From Bacteroides mediterraneensis (lineage in GTDB: Bacteria > Bacteroidota > Bacteroidia > Bacteroidales > Bacteroidaceae): a stretch of DNA of 64,000 bases. A program made the position numbers and the translations under genes. Below, one piece after another: positions 33,420 through 41,926 of this stretch (the stretch's first letter is position 1; every line of letters begins with the position of its first letter). Location of the stretch: positions 1 through 64,000 of the forward strand of contig NZ_DAJPEN010000001.1 in assembly GCF_025993685.1 (NCBI RefSeq), in the 5' to 3' direction. The notes beneath the pieces were generated by a model. That model was given only the letters and a program-made list of their open reading frames with translations, was not told the origin of the DNA and did not search any database.

Positions 33420-33507
33420 TTTCCCGTGTGCGAAACCTATGTTTCCGCGGGCAGAACCCTATATCCCGCAGCCGGAAAACCTACGTTTCCGCACCGGGAA
33501 ACATAGA
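33420..33507. repeat. Array C: four exact-period 22-bp repeats
   Basis: Four consecutive 22-bp units start at 33420, 33442, 33464 and 33486. Shared features are a TTTCCcG start, a central variable part (GTGTGC, GGGCAG, GCCGGA, ACCGGG) and an AAACCTAyG-like end. The array lies between the divergent promoters of cca and the lipoprotein gene (TATTTTTG at about 33559-33566). Unit 1 contains GTGTGCGAAAC, the same core as array B. Apart from this and the promoters the gap holds nothing recognised. Confidence 0.8.
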
Positions 33508-33591
33508 AAATGCGGTGAAAAAAGAAAAAATGTACGGAAAAGTTCCGGAAAATAGTTGTATTTTTGCCGCTATAGAATCATGTATAAACGT

Positions 33592-34416
33592 ATGAAAAAG
33601 ATAGGATTATTGATCTTTCCCATGGCGGTGGCACTGTGTGGATGCCAGAGTGACGAAAAGCGTGCCGGCGAATTGTTCCAGCGTGCGGAAACGGCGTATG
33701 CTGCCGGTGAGTATAGTTTGGCCAAGTTGCAGATTGACAGTATCCGCAACCTGTATCCCAAGGCTTTTGAGGTGCGGAAAGCCGGCATCAAGCTGATGCA
33801 GCAGATTGACCTGGCCGAGCAGACCAAGACCTTGGGCTATCTGGACAGTATGATGACGGTGAAGCAGGCGGCTCTCGACTCCATCAAAGGAAAGTTCGTG
33901 CTGGAAAAAGATACCGCCTATCAGGAAGTTGGCAATTATTTCTATCCCACGCAGGTGGTCGAGAAGAACATCGGTCGGTCGTTCCTGCGTGCACAGGTGA
34001 GCGAGCAGGGCGAGATGTCGCTCACTTCCATCTATTGTGCCGGGGGAAGCATCCATCACACGGCAGTGAAGGTGAGCGTGGACGATACGTTTGCCGAGAC
34101 ACCGCAGTCGGTCGACAGCTATGAGACCACCGACCTGGGCCGTCCGGTGGAAAAGGCCGACTACAAGCTGGGACAGGACGGAGGCGTCATTGCTTTTCTG
34201 GTGGCCAACCGCGACAAGAAGAACATCCGTCTGGAGTTTATCGGCGACCGTAACTACAAGACGGTGATGCGTCCGGACGATGTGAAGGCTGTGGCCGAGC
34301 TGAGCGAGCTGGCGCGTGTGCTTTCTGCAATGGAGGAAATCAAGAAAGAGCAGAAGGAAGCCAACTTGAAAATCAAGTTTGTGAAACGGAAGATGGAAGA
34401 AACTCCGGAAGAATAA
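33592..34416 (+). CDS. Lipoprotein of unknown function
   Basis: A 274-residue protein with lipoprotein signal MKKIGLLIFPMAVALCGC. The ATG at 33592 is preferred over an in-frame start at 33556 that would spoil the signal. The N-terminal part (about residues 20-95) looks helical and TPR-like (AGELFQRAETAYAAGEYSLA); the middle is predicted beta-rich and the last 40 residues are a charged helix (EEIKKEQKEANLKIKFVKRK). No family is recognised. A strong terminator follows, so it is monocistronic. Confidence 0.8.
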   Translation: MKKIGLLIFPMAVALCGCQSDEKRAGELFQRAETAYAAGEYSLAKLQIDSIRNLYPKAFEVRKAGIKLMQQIDLAEQTKTLGYLDSMMTVKQAALDSIKGKFVLEKDTAYQEVGNYFYPTQVVEKNIGRSFLRAQVSEQGEMSLTSIYCAGGSIHHTAVKVSVDDTFAETPQSVDSYETTDLGRPVEKADYKLGQDGGVIAFLVANRDKKNIRLEFIGDRNYKTVMRPDDVKAVAELSELARVLSAMEEIKKEQKEANLKIKFVKRKMEETPEE

Positions 34417-34436
34417 TGTTTTCGGAAAAATAAGGG

Positions 34437-34470
34437 ATGCCGTTTCAATGTGCGTTGAAACGGCATTTTT
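34437..34470 (+). terminator. Terminator after the lipoprotein gene
   Basis: ATGCCGTTTCAA and TTGAAACGGCAT make a 12-bp perfect stem with a 6-nt loop, ending in TTTTT. Confidence 0.9.
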
Positions 34471-34622
34471 GCTTTGTGAGGACTGCAAGCGGAGGGGAGG
34501 AATTGAAAAACAGTGCGTGTTTAAACATTCGGTCGGTGCTGTTTGTTATGTAAAGACAAAAAAATCACTTTATATGCCGATTCAGCATTGAATCTGCACC
34601 AAACCTTGTTATAATTATTCTT

Positions 34623-36188
34623 ATGAAGCGATTGATTCCCATTGCGATGGCACTGTGCGGGTGCCTTTTGTCCGTATCCGGATGCAAGAGAGAGAAACTG
34701 GAGAAGCCCGTCCAAGAAACATCTGTGGTTCCGGCTGACTCAACGGAGACGACCGAGACTCCCACTGAGGAAAGTGGGGAAGAGGACGAAAACGTATCTG
34801 ACGGTACAGAAGAGCCGGCGGCAGAAGAGACAGACATATTCCGCGCCCTGACCAACGGTGTCTTGAGAGGAGAAAAGGAAGTGCTTGTCAAGGACTTCCG
34901 TATTCCTGTTGCGAAGGCAGACAGTGTGTACAATGCTTTTCTGCGCAGCCATTCCCTGTTGTTCCATTTGAAAGTAGGTGGGAATATCGGCTATCGGGTG
35001 GATTTGGAGAATCCTGGATATCTGGCGGCTTTTCTTCCGCAGTATGCCGTTTCGCCGGCTGCCTTGCCGGAAATCTATCCGCGTATGGAAGAAGGTGTCG
35101 AAGGATTTTATGCGTTGTTGGATTGCCGGATGACTTCGGCAGAGATTGCCTATACCCTTTATCAGAAGGTCTGTAACGAGGTGGTGTATGGAGAACGTAA
35201 CGAGGCTTTCCCTAACCTGGCATACGCTTCCTTTTCGGCGTTAGGCGTTTTTCTGACCCATAAGGCGGTCTGTCAGGGATACAGCCTGTCGTATTCATTG
35301 TTGATGAACGGACTGGGCATCCCGACCGACTACGTGACAGGAGCTATTCCCGGAAGCTCCGGACATGCGTGGAACCGGATTTATATCGGCGGACAGTGGT
35401 ATCATGCCGATGCGACTTTTGATGATGCCAGCACTTATAATCTGGTCGGGATGGGAAGCATCAACAAATATTTTCTTTGTTCGGATGACTTGTTTTATGG
35501 TGCGTTTGACCATCCCAAACCGCATTTGAACCAGCCGCCACGTGTTTATGCCGCTTCCGGCCACGAGTTTAACACGGAGAAGTGTGTGGCCCGGAGATAT
35601 AATGTGAAGGGAGAAGTCATCAAGACCGAAGCCATGTATGCCGACGGATATTGGTATTACCAATCAGCTGCCGGAGGCAATAAACAAATTGTAAAGAGTG
35701 ATTTCTGCGGGAAAGACGTTCGGGTGCTCCGGCAGCTGCAAATGCCTTCGGTCATAGAGAATGTGGAGCGGATGCAATATACCCGCGACCGGATTTTCTT
35801 TATTGACCGTATCGATGGCCACTATTATGTCTGCTCGATGGACTATGACGGGAACGGTTTCCGGCAGGAGAAAAAGATTTCGTATATCGACGCGGTGAAC
35901 CCGAAACTGAAATTGTCGCGGGACGACAGTGCGCCGGTTTCTATGTACAAAGGGGTTATCGCATTGAAAGCAGAAGTCATGCTGGCCCGGTTGAGGCTGC
36001 TTTATTGCCATGGCGAAGACGATTATTTCGGTTTGTCCCATTCCCAGTCCAAGGAACTGGAAGCATTGGTGAAGAAAGTGGAGCAGCTGCTCGAAAAATC
36101 GATGGATGAGGCGCAGGCCGATGGGCTGGCCAAGGAATTGCGGGAGAAAAGAAAGGCATACAGCGTGCCGTGCTCAGTAAGAAATTGA
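34623..36188 (+). CDS. Lipoprotein with transglutaminase-like (cysteine protease fold) domain
   Basis: A 521-residue protein with signal MKRLIPIAMALCGCLLSVSG and lipobox SGC, then an acidic Glu/Thr-rich linker (about residues 35-75) that probably spaces it from the membrane. The transglutaminase-core triad is visible: Cys in HKAVCQGYS (near 35,270), His in SGHAWNRIY (near 35,365) and Asp in ADATFDD (near 35,410). The C-terminal third contains beta-rich repeats (YWYYQSA, IFFIDRIDGHYYVCSMDYDG) like DUF5050-type propeller segments. Such proteins usually act on peptides or peptidoglycan; the substrate is unknown. Confidence 0.87.
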   Translation: MKRLIPIAMALCGCLLSVSGCKREKLEKPVQETSVVPADSTETTETPTEESGEEDENVSDGTEEPAAEETDIFRALTNGVLRGEKEVLVKDFRIPVAKADSVYNAFLRSHSLLFHLKVGGNIGYRVDLENPGYLAAFLPQYAVSPAALPEIYPRMEEGVEGFYALLDCRMTSAEIAYTLYQKVCNEVVYGERNEAFPNLAYASFSALGVFLTHKAVCQGYSLSYSLLMNGLGIPTDYVTGAIPGSSGHAWNRIYIGGQWYHADATFDDASTYNLVGMGSINKYFLCSDDLFYGAFDHPKPHLNQPPRVYAASGHEFNTEKCVARRYNVKGEVIKTEAMYADGYWYYQSAAGGNKQIVKSDFCGKDVRVLRQLQMPSVIENVERMQYTRDRIFFIDRIDGHYYVCSMDYDGNGFRQEKKISYIDAVNPKLKLSRDDSAPVSMYKGVIALKAEVMLARLRLLYCHGEDDYFGLSHSQSKELEALVKKVEQLLEKSMDEAQADGLAKELREKRKAYSVPCSVRN

Positions 36189-36238
36189 CGTATATTTTAT
36201 AGGTGCCGAAAGATTGAAGTTCAGGATGATGAAAGGAA

Positions 36239-36277
36239 AGAGACTACTTTACATGAAAATGGAAGTAGTCTCTTTTT
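36239..36277. terminator. Bidirectional terminator between transglutaminase and MFS genes
   Basis: AGAGACTACTT and AAGTAGTCTCT form an 11-bp stem with a 13-nt loop, followed by TTTTT; it lies between convergent genes. Confidence 0.85.
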
Positions 36278-36300
36278 ATCCTTCGCACCGTCACTGATAA

Positions 36301-37875
36301 TTAAGCATTTTCACGTTTCATGAGGTGCTTGATGCGTCGGATGCGGGGCAAACGTCCCACTACATTTTTATTTAAGAACTTCTCGAAAAGAATGAGGGCC
36401 AGAAACAAGACACCGACGATGCAGACCCAGCCATACATCTCTTTCAGGCTGACCAGTGTGGCCTGTTTCATGGCTTCTCCGTAGATGCTGTAGAATGTCT
36501 GTGCATTGAGGGCCGTGTTCACCTCGTCCAGTTCGATGGAGAGGGTCTGGAAGTTTTCCGGTAAGATGTGTTGCCATACCCGGCTATAGATGGCGCCTCC
36601 CAGTACGGAACCGAATCCGGTACGGATGAAACCCAGAATGGACAGCACCTGGAAGAAATGCTGGAAGGGGACGATACCGGTGACGTACACCGTGAGCGAG
36701 ATGTACAGGATGATGTAACCGGCTCCGCGCAGCAGGGTGGGACCGTAGAGCCATTCGATGTTCATGTTCGGGTCGATGAGGAAGTACATGAAACACTGGT
36801 AGCCCACAATCAAGGCAAATCCTAAAAAGACAGGTACCTTGTATCCTCCGTGCAGGCGGACGTGCCACTGGTAGGCAAAGATGCATCCCAGCACCGTGCC
36901 TCCCAGGTTCCACCAGTTCAGCGAGACTTCGTTCAATACGTCGTATTGCAGGATGCCGTGTGTGAAGATGTTTTGCAGGACGGTCGGGGCCGCCAGAAAG
37001 AAGCAGAGCATCAGGAACAGGAAGAGCAAGGACGTGAGGTTGCGGTACTTGAAGGCTTCCAGGGCGATGTACGGATGCCGGCGGACAATCATCCGATGGA
37101 TGCTGAGGGCCAGCGAGAGGATGGCAATCAGGGTACCGAGGAGGATTTGCAGGGAATCGAACCAGTCGTAGAACTTGCCATATTCGAACACGAAGATGAC
37201 AGACAGCAGGAAGATGGACCACAAGGCTCCTCCCAGCCAGTCGATGCCGAACAGGGGCAGCGGCTTCATGAACCGGAAGTGGCGGGTGAGGGCAGCCGTG
37301 AGTCCCCACAGCACGAACAGCAGTCCCATGATGAACCAGTGCATGGAATGCCAGTTGCTCCAGTAGCCCAGGTAGACGGTGAGCAGGCCCGAAAGCTGGA
37401 TGCTTCCCAGTACAATCATATACACCACGGGGAAGAACACGGCGAAGTTACGGGTCGGTGTCAGACTCAGCTGTACGTTCGACAGGGCTTCGAAGGTACC
37501 CCACATGCGCAACATGCCCGCAAAGAAGCAGACAATGACCAGCACCGGGAGGCTTTCGGTATGCATCGTAATCAGGTTGCACACAATCAGGGCCGGACAC
37601 ACGAACAGCAGGATGCTGCGGGTGGTGAACCGGAATTTCAGGCGGAAGAGGATGGGGAAGATAATCGTCATGCCCACAAAGGAGGCATAGCCGGCCATCA
37701 TCACATCCTCTTGCATCAGGGCCAGTGAGCCGACCATCTGCGACACGGACGACAGGTAGATGCCGCCGCTGAACTGGAAGGCCACGGCAAAGAAGAGACA
37801 AAGAAACACCCGTACCTTGTCCGGCACGAAGTCGCGGAACATCATGACACGGGTAGGCATATTCGGTCCGGCCAT
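36301..37875 (-). CDS. MFS drug-efflux transporter (DHA2/EmrB-like)
   Basis: Inner-membrane proton antiporter of 524 aa with about 14 hydrophobic helices, an EmrB-type arrangement. It is the third gene of a tripartite efflux operon and begins 1 nt after the HlyD stop (TGATATG). With HlyD and TolC it would pump drugs, bile salts or fatty acids straight to the outside. Motif A is weakly conserved, so family placement rests on length and operon partners. Confidence 0.87.
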   Translation of the reverse strand: MAGPNMPTRVMMFRDFVPDKVRVFLCLFFAVAFQFSGGIYLSSVSQMVGSLALMQEDVMMAGYASFVGMTIIFPILFRLKFRFTTRSILLFVCPALIVCNLITMHTESLPVLVIVCFFAGMLRMWGTFEALSNVQLSLTPTRNFAVFFPVVYMIVLGSIQLSGLLTVYLGYWSNWHSMHWFIMGLLFVLWGLTAALTRHFRFMKPLPLFGIDWLGGALWSIFLLSVIFVFEYGKFYDWFDSLQILLGTLIAILSLALSIHRMIVRRHPYIALEAFKYRNLTSLLFLFLMLCFFLAAPTVLQNIFTHGILQYDVLNEVSLNWWNLGGTVLGCIFAYQWHVRLHGGYKVPVFLGFALIVGYQCFMYFLIDPNMNIEWLYGPTLLRGAGYIILYISLTVYVTGIVPFQHFFQVLSILGFIRTGFGSVLGGAIYSRVWQHILPENFQTLSIELDEVNTALNAQTFYSIYGEAMKQATLVSLKEMYGWVCIVGVLFLALILFEKFLNKNVVGRLPRIRRIKHLMKRENA

Positions 37876-37876
37876 A

Positions 37877-38914
37877 TCAGTATCTCACTTTACATTCCAC
37901 ATTCATTCCGGCACGGAGGCGCGCCAGGTCTTCCGGCTTGTTGTCGGCTGTAAATTCAATGCGTACGGGGATGCGCTGTTCCACCTTGACGAAGTTGCCG
38001 GCGGAATTGTCCTGCGGCATCAGGGAAAGGGAAGAGCCGGTGGCATCCGAGATGGAAGAAACCACCCCTGTGAATTTCACGCCCGGTACGGCATCCACCT
38101 GAATGTCTACTTTCTGTCCGTTCTGCATGACGGAGGTCTGCGTTTCCTTGTAGTTGGCGATGACCCACTTTTCCGTCTCGTCAATCAGGGTCACCATGGT
38201 CTGTCCCGGTTGTACCAGCTGTCCTTCGTGGATGTTCTTGCGGCCGGTCATTCCGTCGGCAGTGGCCACGATGACGGTGTACGACAAGTTCAGCTTGGCC
38301 AGGTTCAGTTCGGCAGCCGCCACTTTGATGGCCGCGTCGTTCTGCTCCAGGCGTTGGGTCTGTTCATGTTTCACTAGGGAGGTGGATTGCTTCTGGCGGG
38401 TCATCTGCTCGTAGCGCGCCTTGGCCGCTTCATATTCCGTCTTCACCCGGTCGTACTGCTGGACGGTGACGGCATGTTTCTTTATCATCTCCGTGTACCG
38501 TTTGTAGTCGGCCTCGGCATTCTTCAGGCGGACGGCTGCTTCGCGGATACCTGCATCGGTCACCAGAATGTTGCTTTGTGTGGTACTGATGGTGGTGTGC
38601 ATGGCATCCTTTCCTACCAATGCATTCTGGTAGTTGGCTTCAGCCTGTGCCAGACGCAGCAGGTATTCCGAGTCCTCAATCACCAGCAGGGTGTCTCCCT
38701 TGCGGACTTTTTGGTATTCTTCGAAATAGATTTTCTTGATGAATCCCGGCACACGGGTGTTGATGGGAGTGATGTGTTGTTTCACCTGTGCATTGTCGGT
38801 GTATTCCACGTTGCCCAGGTGGACGAAATGACTGCACACCCACACAATTCCTGCGAGGATGATGACGGTAAGAATGATATTCGAAATCTGTTTGTTTCTT
38901 TTTATATTAGCCAT
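37877..38914 (-). CDS. HlyD/EmrA family periplasmic adaptor
   Basis: A 345-residue membrane-fusion protein: one N-terminal helix (about residues 12-30, IILTVIILAGIVWVCSHF), a lipoyl-like half, a long alpha-hairpin (about 85-200, rich in Ala/Glu/Lys/Gln), the second lipoyl half DGMTGRKNIHEGQLVQPGQT and beta-barrel domain. It lies between tolC and the MFS gene and bridges the two. Confidence 0.92.
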   Translation of the reverse strand: MANIKRNKQISNIILTVIILAGIVWVCSHFVHLGNVEYTDNAQVKQHITPINTRVPGFIKKIYFEEYQKVRKGDTLLVIEDSEYLLRLAQAEANYQNALVGKDAMHTTISTTQSNILVTDAGIREAAVRLKNAEADYKRYTEMIKKHAVTVQQYDRVKTEYEAAKARYEQMTRQKQSTSLVKHEQTQRLEQNDAAIKVAAAELNLAKLNLSYTVIVATADGMTGRKNIHEGQLVQPGQTMVTLIDETEKWVIANYKETQTSVMQNGQKVDIQVDAVPGVKFTGVVSSISDATGSSLSLMPQDNSAGNFVKVEQRIPVRIEFTADNKPEDLARLRAGMNVECKVRY

Positions 38915-38962
38915 GATGTATAAACGTTAGAAAGTGAATGTTCTTTGATAAAGGAAATAGAG

Positions 38963-40267
38963 TTACAAGGTACCGATAGTCTTCTTCAGCATGAAATACT
39001 GGTAGAGGATACCTGTCTGTGCGTTGGCCAGTTCCAGTTCGCTGCTCAGTTGGATGTTGCTGGCATCCAGCATGTCGGTCACCAGCGACAGTCCGTTGAG
39101 GTAGCGGCTGTGAATCACCTCGTAGTTTTCGTGGGCCAGCTGTACGTTCTTTTCTTTGGTATCCAGCCGGGTGTAAGCCTCTTCCAGATTGATATACGCC
39201 GCATTGATGCTGTTCGACAGCTGTTCGTCGGCCAACCGTTTGTTCTCCTGTGCCTTCAGTGTGGCCAGTTTGGCCTGTTTCACCTTCTTGTTGTTCTTGA
39301 ACAGCGCGTCAAACTTATAGGTGACATTCACCCCCACATACCAGTAGTTGAAGTTCTTGTTGATGGGCGGCACTTCAATCAGAATCGGGCCGTCGAAGTT
39401 ATTGGCCGCAATCAGTCCGATGGTCGGACGTCGGTCGGCCCGTGCCATTTCCTGCTGTTTTTCACTCATGCGGACTCCCAAATCGGCCAGTCGCATCATC
39501 GGAGCCTGGGAGCGTGCGTCCTGCCAGTACAGCTCGCTCCGTTTGTCGATACCGGCAGAAAGCAAGGTGGTGTCCGGCAGAATTTCCGTTTGGATATCCA
39601 GCCCGATGGTAGTGACCATCTGACGGTTGAGAATCCGAATCCGGTTGTTCACGTTGGTCAGCCCCAGTTCCAGGTTTTTCAGCTGAAGTTCGTATCGGGT
39701 GATATCACTCTGAAGTGCCGCCCCCTGTTCGAAAGCCGAATGGATTTCTTCAATCAGCAGCCGGGTCTGTTCGATGTTTTTCTCATACACCCTCCGCTGG
39801 TTGTGTAGCTGGAACAAGTCGAGGTAATGTCCCACCAGCATGAAGCGCACATTCTGCCGGTCGTTGTCGAGTTCCGTTTCGGCCATCTCCTTTTGCAGTT
39901 CGCTCATCTCGATACCTGTAGAAACCGCGCCGCCAGTATAGACGGCTTGTGTGGCCTTAAACGCAAAATTGTTGCCAAAGTGCGGCATGTCGGCCTTCAT
40001 GCCGTTGGAAAAATCCCGGTCACTCATCCAGCCGTCACCGATGTAGCTGAACGAGAGTCCGGCTTCTATGGAAGGCAGGCGGTCGTTCTTGGCCACTTTG
40101 ATGGCTTGTACCGCCTCGTCGACGGCCAGGTTGTGTACTTTCAGGCTTTTGCTGTGCGCGTCGGCCAGGCGGAAGAGTTCTTCTACTCCCAGCACGCGCG
40201 GTTGGGCCGACGCAGACCAGAAGCCGATGCAGCCCAGTAACCCTGTCATGAAAAGTTTGTGAATCAT
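38963..40267 (-). CDS. TolC-family outer-membrane efflux protein
   Basis: A 434-residue outer-membrane channel with signal MIHKLFMTGLLGCIGFWSAS, two repeated TolC-type domains rich in long amphipathic helices (NNRIRILNRQM..., AYINLEEAYTRLDTKEKNV). It is first in the efflux operon tolC-hlyD-MFS, divergent from the AraC regulator. A minus-strand GACCTTTG near 40,294 imperfectly matches the -7 box. Confidence 0.9.
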   Translation of the reverse strand: MIHKLFMTGLLGCIGFWSASAQPRVLGVEELFRLADAHSKSLKVHNLAVDEAVQAIKVAKNDRLPSIEAGLSFSYIGDGWMSDRDFSNGMKADMPHFGNNFAFKATQAVYTGGAVSTGIEMSELQKEMAETELDNDRQNVRFMLVGHYLDLFQLHNQRRVYEKNIEQTRLLIEEIHSAFEQGAALQSDITRYELQLKNLELGLTNVNNRIRILNRQMVTTIGLDIQTEILPDTTLLSAGIDKRSELYWQDARSQAPMMRLADLGVRMSEKQQEMARADRRPTIGLIAANNFDGPILIEVPPINKNFNYWYVGVNVTYKFDALFKNNKKVKQAKLATLKAQENKRLADEQLSNSINAAYINLEEAYTRLDTKEKNVQLAHENYEVIHSRYLNGLSLVTDMLDASNIQLSSELELANAQTGILYQYFMLKKTIGTL

Positions 40268-40375
40268 AAATACGTGGTTGTCTTAATTATCGGTGCAAAG
40301 GTCACGTTTTTGCGGGGAAAATATGATGTTTCAAATTTGACAGAATTTGTCTGAGATGAAACTTTTTGGAAAAAG

Positions 40376-40408
40376 TTTGGGTAGGAAGGTGATTCTTTCT
40401 TATCTTTG
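40376..40408 (+). promoter_or_regulatory. Promoter of the araC-type gene
   Basis: TTTG (40376-40379), 21-nt spacer, TATCTTTG (40401-40408); the start codon at 40430 is about 20 nt downstream. Confidence 0.65.
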
Positions 40409-40429
40409 GAAAGGTAGAAAAACAGGCTT

Positions 40430-41332
40430 ATGGAGCGTTATCAGATTATTAACATACAGGAAATAGTCCGGGAGAAACAAGGAGTGGCTTATCAGGGAGA
40501 AATTGGGGTATTTGTTCCAAGTGATACTTCTGCTATTTATTTGGCCGAAGGACTTCCGGTGTATGTGAATGCTTTTTCGTATTTGCTGGCTTTGCAGGGA
40601 AAGGCCCGTCTGGTGATTGATGAAACGGAATATGAGATTTTTCCCGGCTGCCTGTGTCTGCTTTCACCCTTGCACCTGACTTGTTTTTCGGAGGTATCGG
40701 ACGATTTCCGGTGTATGTTTTTGTGTCTTCACAAGGATTTTGTGGATAGAATCGGGGTGTTCAACCTAAAGCAGCGCATTGCCAAGGGGATGCACATGCA
40801 TCGTAATCCGTCTGTCCAGATGAGTGCGGCTGATACGGTGGTGTTGAAGGAGAGTATTGAAAATATCAGAAACCAGATTCTAAGGCAGGACCATTTGTAC
40901 CATCTGGAACTGATGCAGAATGCCCTTATCCGGTTTTACTTGGAACTGGATAACATTCTGGACCGGAACATACAGCCGGAGGGTAGTGGGATGACAGTCA
41001 CCCGGAACCGCATGAAGTTGCAAGAGTTCATCACCCTGCTGATGAATCATTTTAAGGAAGAGCATCAGGTGGCTTTCTATGCAAAGGCCATGCACATTAC
41101 GCCTCAATACCTGACAGCCATAGTCAAGGTACAGACTGGAAAGACGGTGAACGCATTTGTTTATGAACTGATTTACAGTGAGGCACGCAATCTGTTGGTC
41201 TCGACCGATTTGAGTATCCAGCAGATTACGGCACGGCTGAACTTTGCCGACCAAGCTTCGTTCAGTAAGTTCTTCAAGCGGCATGCAGGTGTCTCTCCTC
41301 AGATTTTCAGGGAGGAAGCTGGAAAAATCTGA
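40430..41332 (+). CDS. AraC-family transcriptional regulator
   Basis: A 300-residue regulator: N-terminal cupin-like sensing domain (about residues 30-120) and C-terminal two-helix-turn-helix domain (about 195-295) with VAFYAKAMHITPQYLTAIVK and the signature SIQQITARLNFADQASFSKF followed by FKRHAGVSPQIFR. Being divergent from the tolC-hlyD-MFS operon, it most likely controls efflux in response to a small hydrophobic ligand; this is inference from position. Confidence 0.9.
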   Translation: MERYQIINIQEIVREKQGVAYQGEIGVFVPSDTSAIYLAEGLPVYVNAFSYLLALQGKARLVIDETEYEIFPGCLCLLSPLHLTCFSEVSDDFRCMFLCLHKDFVDRIGVFNLKQRIAKGMHMHRNPSVQMSAADTVVLKESIENIRNQILRQDHLYHLELMQNALIRFYLELDNILDRNIQPEGSGMTVTRNRMKLQEFITLLMNHFKEEHQVAFYAKAMHITPQYLTAIVKVQTGKTVNAFVYELIYSEARNLLVSTDLSIQQITARLNFADQASFSKFFKRHAGVSPQIFREEAGKI

Positions 41333-41353
41333 GGAGTCTGCAGGAATTTATAG

Positions 41354-41806
41354 TTAGGGTTTCACAGGTTCGGAAAGCTCATCGAGCGTTTTTCCTTCAT
41401 AATCACAGATGGCCTGTTTGTAGGCCAGAGGAATTTCCATAGGTTCTTTGGTCAGAATGTCGTAGCCTACGAGCACGGTGCGGCACTGGCATTTCAATAC
41501 GCCACTGGCTTTGTTGAAGGCCCGTTGTAGCATGGTGAAACTTTTATGCCCCAGATGGATGACGGTAGTCTCGATGATAAGGTCGTCGGAAAAGAAGACG
41601 GGAGCCAGAAAATCCGCATTGATATTGACCACTACCACATTGAATTTTTTGCATTCATCTTGTCCAAAGACATCACGGAAATAGGAGGTCTTTGCAAAGT
41701 CGTACAAGGAGAAATAAACCGAGTTGTTCATGTGACCGTATTGGTCAACATCGCTGAAACGGATTTGTACGGGGACTTCGTGTTTGAATTTGATTTCTGC
41801 GTTCAT
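41354..41806 (-). CDS. Acyl-CoA thioesterase (4HBT hotdog fold)
   Basis: A 150-residue YbgC/FadM-like protein. VQIRFSDVDQYGHMNNSVYF (about residues 13-32) carries the catalytic Asp in the DxDxxGHxNN pattern. It hydrolyses an acyl-CoA or acyl-ACP thioester; the acyl chain is not known. A minus-strand -7 box TACATTTG (about 41829-41836) is just upstream. Convergent with araC, 21 nt apart. Confidence 0.9.
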   Translation of the reverse strand: MNAEIKFKHEVPVQIRFSDVDQYGHMNNSVYFSLYDFAKTSYFRDVFGQDECKKFNVVVVNINADFLAPVFFSDDLIIETTVIHLGHKSFTMLQRAFNKASGVLKCQCRTVLVGYDILTKEPMEIPLAYKQAICDYEGKTLDELSEPVKP

Positions 41807-41926
41807 AGTAATGTTTTTAAGTTTTTCTCAAATGTACATCTTTTTTTCATAAATCTGCTATCAATGGTGGAATATTTCTTACTTTTGTCCGTCATAATGA
41901 ATTGTGGATAAAAAATATAACATAAG

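Noticed and set aside
18319..33507. CRISPR array at any of the three tandem repeats
   Set aside because: Units are 20-22 bp with no unique spacers between conserved repeats, and no cas gene is near.
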